From NCBI RefSeq assembly GCF_043290135.1, contig NC_134704.1, positions 15,516,001 to 15,580,000 of the forward strand: DNA of 64,000 nt, read 5' to 3'. Every line of letters starts with the position of its first letter. Positions within the stretch are counted from its first letter, which is position 1. Made by a program: the position numbers and the translations under genes. Shown here piece after piece: positions 55,362 to 64,000 of the stretch. Below the pieces are notes generated by a model. It was not told the origin of the DNA, made no database searches, and saw only the letters and a program-made list of their open reading frames with translations. The stretch is from Rhipicephalus microplus. Taxonomy: Eukaryota; Arthropoda; Arachnida; Ixodida; Ixodidae.

Positions 55362-55534
55362 AGGGCCGTTCCATGTGCTAGCCCCACAGCCGCAACGCAC
55401 GTGCCGGCACACCTGTCGCACCCAAGCGGAGGGTGAAAGAGCGTCGCCAATTGGCTTATTTGCCCCCGGCTTGCGTGTGGCAGGGGTCCCGGCACGTGCG
55501 TTGCGGCTGTGCGGCTAGGGCATGGAACGGCCCT
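55362..55534. repeat. Hairpin element with 46-base arms
   Basis: The arm at 55362-55407 (AGGGCCGTTCCATG...CACGTGCCGG) is the reverse complement of 55489-55534 with about three mismatches, around an 81-base loop. TA lies next to the ends. It is probably a small MITE. Confidence 0.7.
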
Positions 55535-57184
55535 AAAAATTCTCCTCTAGTTAGTTTTAGTAAACTATGCTGCAAGCGCCAGATGAAATTGTGGGGGTAT
55601 GGCCACCTGTTAACAACCACTTAGCAACTAAGTCCCTCGGTGTGCACCGCCGGCCGCACGCTTAGTCGTATCCGCGATCGCCTCACGCTTGATGTTTGAC
55701 GACGATCGTCGCATGGAGAAAAATACACAAGTTTACCTGAGCTTTAATGCAGGAGATATTAGCTTGATATTGATGACGTACGAAGCCTACTTTTTCTATT
55801 TGTCGCTTTGAAGTTGTGCCCACTCATTGTGCGGGTACACGACCGCTGACGAACTGCTTTCATTTATTAGTTTTGTTAGTTTTGTTCGTAGTTCTAATTC
55901 AGCACATTGAAGCGAGTTATCCGCATTGCCCGTGTTCGCGGAGACTTTCACTTGTTTTCGTCCCGCCCGTGCCGGCATGGTGGAAACGTGAGGGCGCTTG
56001 CTGTGTGCACTGACTGCGTGTTGTACTTGCCTCTCATAACATCTTCTATTATTTCCGTAGTGCTTCGCTTTCACAGTCGCGTATAGCCGATATAACTTGT
56101 TTTCGTGATCGCACACCGCGCCGAGCATTGCAGTGCAGCATCGACAATCGCGGCGCCGTTACCCTCCCCGTTGGTCCCTTCATTGCCGGGCGTTTGCGCA
56201 CGACACGCACTGTCGCGCATTTAGTCCCTGTTGGACGAACCGTTCGTCCACTGGTATAACGATTGCAGTTAGTTCAACTTTGCCCAATTTCGGCTCAGAG
56301 TGTACTAACGTTGCGTGAAGGGTTATAACGTGAACTTGTTCGTGTAAATCCATCACGAGAGACGGCGCTGTTTAAAAACCCACGACGCGTTGCGTTTGCA
56401 AAAGCGCTTACATGTGCGCGTGATTATCGTCTATAAAAACAGCAACTTTACCGTTAACGTCGGCGATTTACCCCACGAACTAAATTTTAGGCGTTCGGTT
56501 ACTCGTTAAACTATCACTGACAGTTAAAATGTAATCCAGACGAGCGTTTTGAGATGCCTGTATACGGCACGATTGATAGCTTGACGTTCCCAAATTACGT
56601 GCTCGTGACGGCATCAATAGTAGATATCGTTGTTTAAAGCGCTCCGTTCGGATCAATGCGTGCTAGGCACGCACATTGCGCTCTGGTAGCGGGTCATTTA
56701 TGTGTGGCCGTTGTACTGCTATAGTTGTGATCCCTTTGCTCAAGCCCCGAGGTAACCCGCAGCTAAATGTCGCGTGCAGCTTACACAGAAAAGAGAGGAA
56801 CAATATATGGTGGTTTTCACATGTACTAAGAACGATCGCGAGGGTTTATTTTTCTTTCTTCTTTTTGCGTTGCTATAGGTTTCTCTGCTGATATCGTTTT
56901 ATAGAGCAATCAATCCGAGCCGGAATGACTAGAGACGTTCGCGTCCTTGAAGCGGAAAGTTTTTGCAGCTCATTTGGGCAAACAAGCGAACGACTGCGCA
57001 AACTGTAATGAAACGTGTGCCCCACATATAGAAACGGCCTAGCTCAATGAATCGAGTAGCATATGCTTTGTGCGCATGCTTTAGCCTAGTCACGTTACGT
57101 TACGTCTCTCTATCTATTATTACTCTGTCCTTTTTCGCTCCGAAGAGAAGCGGCATTTAGACGACGTGGCTGTCTAGAAGACCG

Positions 57185-57260
57185 ACTAAGTATATAGTAG
57201 AGCAGAGCACTCGTAGTATAACAGGGACCACGAATAAAAAAGGCGATCGGGAGGACTCGC
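57185..57260 (+). promoter_or_regulatory. TATA-type core promoter candidate
   Basis: AAGTATATAGTAGAG (TATA at 57191-57196) lies 65 bases before an ATG. This leaves room for a start about 30 bases downstream of the TATA and a short leader. Confidence 0.35.
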
Positions 57261-57308
57261 ATGGAGGGAGTCCCGACAAAGTGGCCCGGCATTGACGAAT
57301 GGCTGGCA
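57261..57308 (+). CDS. Candidate alternative first coding exon of a short Dys isoform (16 codons)
   Basis: ATG in GCATGG context encodes MEGVPTKWPGIDEWLA and is followed at once by GTAAGTG, a near-perfect splice donor, in phase 0. Exon 24 also ends in phase 0, so the next Dys exon could accept either. Internal promoters with unique short N-termini are established for dystrophins in flies and mammals. I do not recognise this peptide, and an ATG with a nearby donor can arise by chance. Confidence 0.3.
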
Positions 57309-57457
57309 GTAAGTGCTACGACAGCTGCGTTCGTTAGACACAAGCAATTTGCTGTATTGTTCTACTGCGTGCGTGTCCTACCTTCTCTCTCTATAAGCGT
57401 GCCACTGGTTTTCCTATTGATCGCGCAGCATTGTGTAAGATTCTCCTCCCCCTCCCA

Positions 57458-57463
<6 letters not shown>

Positions 57464-57488
<25 letters not shown>

Positions 57489-57490
57489 AA
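57464..57490 (+). repeat. (GA)n microsatellite
   Basis: AGAGAGAGAGAG tract continuing to GAAAGAAAG. Confidence 0.9.
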
Positions 57491-58572
57491 GAAAGACGTG
57501 CGGATGGCGTTGAAGAACTTTCTGGCGCAAGACAGAACGAGGAGAATCGGCGATAAAAGATAATGCCGCGTCCCCTCCAGTAAAGCATGCAGCGTTGCTC
57601 GGGCCATGGAGTTGGGGAAGGACCCTCTAAAGACGGATTCGGGCGGCACGTATAGAAATGGCTGAAGATGGGACGGCGATTGTTATTGGCCAGTGCAAAG
57701 GAGCAGCCAATAGGAACTGTTCGGGAAAGACTTTATTGTTTCTAGTTTTTTTTTAAGTTACAAGAAAGCGAAAATACGATGTGTAAGAGATGCCGCCTAT
57801 CTAGAAAAGGAAGGAAAGTTGTGCTCCTTGAGAACGTGCTTCTCTGGTACTCTCGGTACACTCTGTCCTTGAGTGCGACGGCAACGTATATTGCCAATAC
57901 TTGAACACTTCGAGAAAGAGATGAAATGGAACGAAGAGGTCTATCAATCAGGTTAAGAAGTGACGCTCGTTCACCCCTTACGTAATCACACGCTCAATGG
58001 AAAATAGCTTCTCTTGGTACACGGCCAGAAACCTGCAGCCGTAAAAGTCAACACCTTTCAGAATTCCTTATCGCGGAACAACTATAGCATAGGACAAACA
58101 TAATTAACTTGATAGAACGCAGGCGTTCGGTCCGTTTACAACGTTTTTATTTTTTCGTGAAATAGTTGCGTTATACCATATAATTACATATAACGTAAGT
58201 AGCGAAACGCACAGTAAACAAAAGAGAAAACTTCAAAAGCGCTCGCGCGAACGAACTAAATGTGACGCCCACAATGTGTGCCAACTATTTGAGTGACCGA
58301 CCGATCTGTCAAAGCGTGCGCAGTTCATCCCGTACATTGCACGTCCGATTGGAAGTCTCGACTTTCGGAGGATTTTGACGCCGGTGAAATGGAGGCGTTC
58401 GTGCATTACGACTAATAGTGTAAGTTCAGTATTTGCGTCTAGGTATAGTCGAAATTGGCCCGTTGTCCCTCAAGTGCAGGATGGGTCACAGCTACGAGCT
58501 CCAGCGATGGTTCTAGCGCGTATTGCAGACCATTGCTAGAAGAATCATTTTCCAATGCCGACCACATAACAA

Positions 58573-58816
58573 GGTTGATTGATTGATATGTGGGGTTTAA
58601 CGTCCCAAAACCACCATATGATTATAAGAGACGCTGTAGTGGAGGGCTCCGAAAATTTCGACCACATGGTGTTCTTTACCGTGCACCCAAATTTGAGCAC
58701 ACGGGCCTATAACGTTTCCGCCTCCACCGGAAATGCAGCCGCTGCAGCCGGGATTCGATCCCGCGACCTGCGGGTCAGCAGCCGGGTACCTTAGTCACTA
58801 GACCACCGCGGCGGGG
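58573..58816 (-). mobile_element. Complete Ruka-like tRNA-derived SINE with target duplication
   Basis: On the minus strand GGTGGTCTAGTGACTAAGG (A box) and GGGATCGAATCCCGG (B box) begin the element. It ends in a TCAATCAATCAA tail. CACATAACAA occurs exactly at both flanks (58563-58572, 58817-58826). It is 244 bp. The family name is from memory of a SINE described in ixodid ticks. Confidence 0.85.
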
Positions 58817-60293
58817 CACATAACAACGTTGCCACATAAGCAGTCACAGCATAGATGTACGAATGCGTTAGTGCTAGCAACACACTTGCAAGACCGACTC
58901 TTTAGTTCTGGCACTTCTGATTGTGCGTTATGAACAGTGGTGATCGTGGGCATATTCTATAGCAGTCTTTGTCTTTCTCTTGTCATCTTTCTAGTCTCCT
59001 ACCCACCTTTCATTGTTGGTTATGACAATATAAATTTGTTCTGGTTAACGTTCATACCTTCCTGTTTCTTCATCTCTCTCTCCTTCTGTCTCTATGACCG
59101 GGTTAATCGTTAACCTCTCAGCAACCAAATAACTTCGCGGATTCGCCGTCTGACTGATTGCTTATATAGCTTGTGCCGCACAGCAGTGTTCTAATGAGAC
59201 TCAAGAGTCTAGGTTGCGTAGGCTACGACCAGACGCACACAGACACACACACACTATCTCTCTCCGGTAGAAGTAAAGCCGCGAACGAAGCTTTTGTTTT
59301 CGCGAGCCTCTCCCTGTCTGCTCTTCGAGACAGCCAATGAAAAAGGAACTAAAAAGGATGCAGCCAAAGGAAGCTTGACGTATGTCTTTCGCCATTCAAT
59401 CGCGGAATGTCGCAAGACGGCCGAGTCGCGCCTCGATCCAGCACCCGACGGCTGCTGCTACTACTGCTGGAAAACGCGCTGCTGTTCGCGTCTTGATACC
59501 ATTTTAATGAACCGTAAGAGAACCAACTCCCCGCTGGTGTAGCGAAGACGTGAGAGCGGTGGTCTGTTAAACTCTATTGCTACTTCTCTGTCTGTTTCTT
59601 TTTTTCTCTCTCTCTCTCATTCTTTAGCGCAGCTGGTTACGCAAACTTCACTCGGGAGAACGACGTGACTTGGCAAACTTGATGGCTCTCGAGCACACTA
59701 CCGCCACGTGGTGAAGATGATTATGCTTCGTGGCAGAACGAGAAAGTGATCCCGTTCTTTACATTTGTTCAGTGGGCTACCCGGAGCAGCAGCGCCGGCA
59801 GTTGAGTATGAAAGTGATCATAGTGTATGAATTGCGGACCGATGCGAACGAATATACGAGCGGACGCGTTCTCTCTAGAAGCAGGAGTGAACGCCTTTAC
59901 CTCCGCGTTCCCGGATAAACCAGTTCGCACTGGCTTTATGTGTTGCTTTCTTGTAGCACTGCTGAATGATTCCGGTATGGCGTACCGTATAATAACAGGA
60001 CGTACCTGCAGTCTCGGGCTTATATTCTGGGGCAGTGACGGCGCCGACGATTTTAAACCTTCCTGTACGGTGACGTGGACGCCGATCGCGTGGTCTGGTT
60101 CTATTAAAATCAACTAAGGCGAACTGGTTTTAGCATACATACTAAAGAGAGGAACAATGAACAATTACGGCAAGGTGAATTACACCGCGGGAATCACGAA
60201 TGGGGGCCGATCCTCTTGACCGGAGGGTTGATTTACCGGAGAAGGTGCAAAACCAAAAATATCGTCGTCCTTTGACATGTCTTAAGTTCTGGC

Positions 60294-60420
60294 TAGAGAG
60301 AGAGAGAGAGAGAAGAAGAAGAAAAAAATATCAGAAAGGTAGGGAGGTTAACTAGACTAAGTCCAGTTTGTTACCCTACACGGGGGAGAAGGGAATGAGA
60401 GAGAAAAAGAGAGAGCAGGA
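60294..60420. repeat. (GA)n tract and adjoining purine-rich repeat
   Basis: TAGAGAGAGAGAGAGAGAG is followed by a segment with GGTAGGGAGGTTAACTAGAC and TTGTTACCCTACACGGG, which looks like part of a dispersed repeat, and a second GA-rich stretch. Confidence 0.5.
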
Positions 60421-60597
60421 GATACACATTGCACATAACATCACGTCAAACAGGATATCGTGATATCTGCATTGTGTAGGCTATGTACTTCTTATTAATA
60501 ATGTATTAAGAAACTTTGGGAACGTTCGGGCGTTCGTGCTCAACAAAAAATGTATTCCGTCTTGGAATGCACTTCCTTGTAGATTCGCATAAAATTG

Positions 60598-60975
60598 GGC
60601 TTGTGCGAATACTCTGTGTCCTCGAAAGTTCGATCGCACGATGTTCGGTTTGGATTGATATTAAAATTAACCAAGTTTTCGAATTAATCGGAACTAACGA
60701 GTGTACTTTGGCATTTTCCTTCTGTAATGCGCCTGAAAGTTGGTTTCACTGCGGTTTGTGTCGCTCTTTGGTGAAGTTATACTTCAGGTGGAATTCACTG
60801 TGCCGTGAAGCCACACCTCAAAGTGAAGTATATATTTTACTTCAAGACTGACATAACTCTGTTTTTAACGTTTTCTGAACTCATTATGCGCTAACTAGTA
60901 AATTCTGAAACGTTGAGGTAATAAGTCAAAAACATTTGAGAATTTTTATTTGCTTCAAATTCGTTCCCATCCTTC
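60598..60975. repeat. Partial hAT-like element
   Basis: GGGCTTGTGCGAATACTCTG is the family left end. Inside, GTTTCACTGCGGTTTGTG and CCGTGAAGCC parallel the interior of the 26153 copy. The right terminal repeat is not recognisable. Confidence 0.5.
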
Positions 60976-61399
60976 CAAAAAGTAACCATCGCACGAGGCT
61001 TTATAAAACACCTCCCGCCATATTTTTCGGACACCGGCTAGAGGTGGCGCTTCTCAGGATGTTCTGAATAAAGTTGTTTTTGGTGTACAGCTAAACAAAT
61101 TGGAGGCATTGCGCTATATTTTCGTTTGTTGATATGTGGCTTTATGGCCACTGATTAAGCCAGTCATTTCCACACACTTAGACATTTGCGTGTCAATCAG
61201 AAATAGCAAATTACTGAACACCGCTTCTTTCTGTGTGAGCAGTTTTCGTGAATACTAGTCTGCTTGTTCGTGTGCGATAATGCAATTTATGAACTTGTTT
61301 AAACCTATAGCTTCAGAGGCTACCCCGTGCACCTCATCAGCGTACTGCCTCAGATTGTTAAAAAAAGAACGCACGAAGCTAAAGTACGTGACGGTATTA

Positions 61400-62924
61400 T
61401 GGGGTGCGCGTGGACCCTTGTCGTATACATTGGGCCAGTGTCTGAGCTTTCTAGTGCGCTTTTCTCTGCGGCGGGTAGCTTTTATCGGAGAAAGCAGGGG
61501 GCGCTTCCGTCGACGCGAGAGACCGCGACTGGGTGGAATGAAGCGTCTCCATGGCAACGAGCGCCGGCCCGCGCGCGCCATGGCGGCCGCGGCGGCGGAC
61601 TTCGGCGGCCGCCCCCACTGTGCCGGCGGTCGTCGTTGTGAGCGCGCGGTCCTGCGCGCCTCCCCCCTTTTTTTTCCCACGCAACCCGAGGCTCCGACAC
61701 GCCGTCGGTGGCTTCCGCTCGGATATCCACTGCAGGGTGTTCGCCACGAACGCGGCCCTGCCGGGTCCGCGAGGGTGTAGCTGCCGCCCTCGAGCCGTGC
61801 GAGGTGGACCGGCGTTGAAGTGCAAGTTCATCGGTTGCTTCGAGAAACCGGGAATTATCGTCTGCTCTTCGTGAACAAAGCCGGCGGCTTCGGAACGCTC
61901 GTCCCGACTTGCCTCTGCTGCCGCCGGTGCTTCCGCGTTTCGCGACTGGCCCCCCTGCTTTTCATTCTTGGTTTGCCGGCCGGGTGCTTCGTATACGCTG
62001 CACGTGTTCGTTCCCAATGCGCGATATAGTGTTCAGTTCTTACTCCGCCGAGTGCGTGCGCGTTCGAGACGGAGTTTGAGCTCGACTCCGACGCTCGAGT
62101 GCTCCGTGAGCGAAACAAAGAAGGCGGGGGGCGTGTACCGGGGAAGCCAGCCCCGTGAGCGTGCTCGAGTCTGGTGATGTGCGGTTGCGGCCTGCGCGTC
62201 GCGCCGGCCGGAAACTTTGAACCACGCGCGGTGTTGTTCTCCTCGAGTGGCTTATCGGTCGCTGCTATCGCGTGCGCGGAGATGTGGCTCTCACCTTGGG
62301 CCACGCTGTAGGACCTCTCTTTCGCCGGAGTGAACTGATTAAGGACACTAACTCGGCTGATAGAGCCGCGAAGAAGGTATGCTCCGCGCTGGGAACGCCG
62401 GTTCGTCGAGTTGCTGCAAATCGAGCGCGCCTCCTTCGTCGAAAAGTGTCGTGTGCGCTATAGTCGCGTAAAAGTCGTGGCGACGTGCTCCTCTCGCCGT
62501 GTCGTGCGTACGTGAACGACCGCGCGTGACGTCATCGGACGCGTGCATGGTTTTCGAATCGACACACTCTCGTCGCTGAACTCTCTCGAGTGTGGCCGCG
62601 ATTCCAGCAGTCGTCTTTCGCGTCAGTGCAGTTGTTTGTGGTGCTACAGTGTGGGAAATTATCCGTGGGGAAGCATCGAAGTCACCGACCTGACCGCACT
62701 TCAACACCGGTGCTTCGGTGGTGTATATTTTTCTTTTACGTCCTCTAGCTCCACTGTGCTGCGTTAACCCGCGCGGCGCGGGCTAACCTGAACGCCGTGG
62801 ACGTGCCGTTAAAAACGCGACGCGACTTAGCCGCCCGACGGAGCTCTTTGGAAACCGCCTGCTTCTGTCGCCGCTACCGGAGGTGCTTTTTTTCTACTGC
62901 ATTGGAAACTGGCTTCAGCCGAAC
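61400..62924 (+). promoter_or_regulatory. CpG island with a candidate non-coding first exon ending at 62924
   Basis: A CpG-dense segment of about 1.5 kb with GC-box and YY1-like words (GCGCGCGCCATGGCGGCC at 61571). It ends with TTCAGCCGAAC followed by GTGAGTATG, a strong splice donor. In the phase-0 frame ending at that donor a stop at 62784 precedes any ATG, so an exon here would be untranslated or use another phase. It could serve a short Dys isoform or another gene. Confidence 0.45.
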
Positions 62925-64000
62925 GTGAGTATGTCGACGCACGTCATCTTTCCTCTACACCGTGTTTCCCAGTCCACCCCCCCCCTCCCCTCTTCTGAAA
63001 GTGTTCTTACTAGTTCGGAAAGTTGGCCGAATGCCCATTTTCGACGCAGTACTCAATGACATGCGTTGCAGGGAAGTAAAAATTCCACCGCACAGGAGCG
63101 AATGCATTGCAACGTGTATAGCAAAACCGCGGGACAATTGTTTGTAACTTGGTGTCAAAATAGCGTAGGAAAATCGACTAAATAAGTAACCTAAAGCAGA
63201 CGCCTGAACCGGAAAGTTTATACACCATTCGGGACAAGTTCAGTGCTACTTTCCTGGAGCTTTAGTTTAACGTCATTATTTTTACTAATTTCTGTGATTA
63301 TGGTGTTCATGAGTGTGCTCACGCTTGCTGTGACGACACGGCTATGATGATTGTTTAGTCTTGAATTATGGATGTGCTAACGAGACACTAAAAAAAAAGG
63401 CTTTTCCTTCCAATCATGCGGAGTATTACAAACACGGAATAGTCACAATTTGGTTGTTTTCTAATTGGAATGCTACCATGTTACTACTGGATTGCAGCCG
63501 CAGTCCTCACTGCCTTCTGTGGCGGGAACAAGAGTTTTCGTCTTCACCGGGAGTCCACTTTTATTTTTCATACAAAAATAACTTTTGAATAATCAGCGGT
63601 AAGCAGCACCAATGTAAACACGAAGTTGAGCTTTGGCAGCGGCAATCCGCATCGGGAAAACGCATCTCTGCCCCGTCGAAATAATTATTTGCATTTGTAT
63701 GCTTTTTCTATCTCTCTTTTATCCTTGTTTGCATCGGCTTGTTCACAGTCGTGTGCCGGCGCGCTTCCATACCGCTTAGCATAGCGAATTGAGCGGGAAT
63801 AGCCCTAAGCTGCGAGCGTTTCCTTTCGGGCCTTGTTTTCTCCGAAGTGTGTGATGATCAGGAGAGCACGCGCTCTTAGCGCGTCGCTCTGATGCGGGCG
63901 CGCGTTGCTCTCTTCTCCCCCTTTCCCTCCTCTCTCCGGCAGTGTGCGTTCGGGGCCACTGACCCCCACGGGTTTCATTTCCTGTGGGACGACCGGCCGG

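Larger units (their letters stand above)
37944..64000 (+). other. Presumed terminal Dys intron, over 26 kb, no dystrophin exon recognised
   Basis: After exon 24 no spectrin-repeat, WW, EF-hand or ZZ coding segment is found on the + strand to the end. The region is a mixture of repeats, one full LTR element and GC-rich islands listed separately. Stretches without anything I can identify are about 38.0-38.98, 39.55-40.45, 46.91-48.05, 48.1-50.9, 52.7-54.2, 54.4-55.3, 55.6-57.15, 57.5-58.55, 58.83-60.25, 60.98-61.4 and 62.95-64.0 kb. That it is one intron is inferred from the lack of any other gene. Confidence 0.6.

Noticed and set aside
61280..62304. Several open frames of 100-190 codons
   Set aside because: They overlap on both strands in a CpG island, with Arg/Ala/Pro-rich content and no domain; one with a good Kozak start (61580, 66 codons) has no supporting feature.
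1..64000. CRISPR arrays, operons, bacterial-type signals
   Set aside because: Introns, SINEs and LTR elements show nuclear eukaryotic DNA; no direct-repeat/spacer array was seen.

Overview
The window is eukaryotic nuclear DNA, most likely from a hard tick (Ixodida). Three things point this way: a large-intron dystrophin gene with arthropod-like exon layout; several copies of a tRNA-derived SINE that resembles the ixodid Ruka family (internal Pol III boxes, TTGA-type tail, one copy with a 10-bp target duplication); and a dense mix of hAT-like, Tigger-like and Ty3/gypsy elements. The genus cannot be fixed from the sequence alone.

The only host gene I can support is dystrophin (Dys), on the + strand. 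I assembled 24 coding exons from 5685 to 37943. Every junction has AG/GT boundaries and a compatible phase. They give 4410 nt, or 1470 codons, in one open frame. The protein is the central and distal spectrin-repeat rod, running from an upstream repeat (roughly R7-R8 of the vertebrate protein) to hinge 3 and the first residues of the next repeat. The actin-binding N-terminus lies upstream of the window. The WW/EF-hand/ZZ C-terminus would lie downstream.

Introns: 1-5684 holds a three-deep nest of DNA transposons (hAT-like, then a TTAA-flanked MITE, then a Tigger-like element) and a foldback repeat. The introns between 5.8 and 37 kb hold SINE relics, three hAT-like elements, a composite repeat with a 12-bp minisatellite, an RTE-like LINE tail, a G-tract cluster, a (TAA)n microsatellite, a 5'-truncated Ty3/gypsy pol gene in antisense, and a second Tigger-related element.

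From 37944 to the end no dystrophin exon is recognisable, so this is read as a terminal intron of more than 26 kb. It contains a complete young 5.6-kb LTR retrotransposon (41284-46876, antisense; 844-bp LTRs with one difference seen). Its single ORF has a gag-like start followed by two unusual sets of tandem modules and no polymerase. The intron also holds several GC/CpG-rich promoter-like islands (about 40.5-41.06, 51.85-52.6 and 61.4-62.92 kb). At 57.19-57.31 kb there is a TATA box, a 16-codon ATG exon and a strong phase-0 splice donor. These are candidate internal promoters for short dystrophin isoforms, as known for Dys in flies and mammals, but the assignment is inference.
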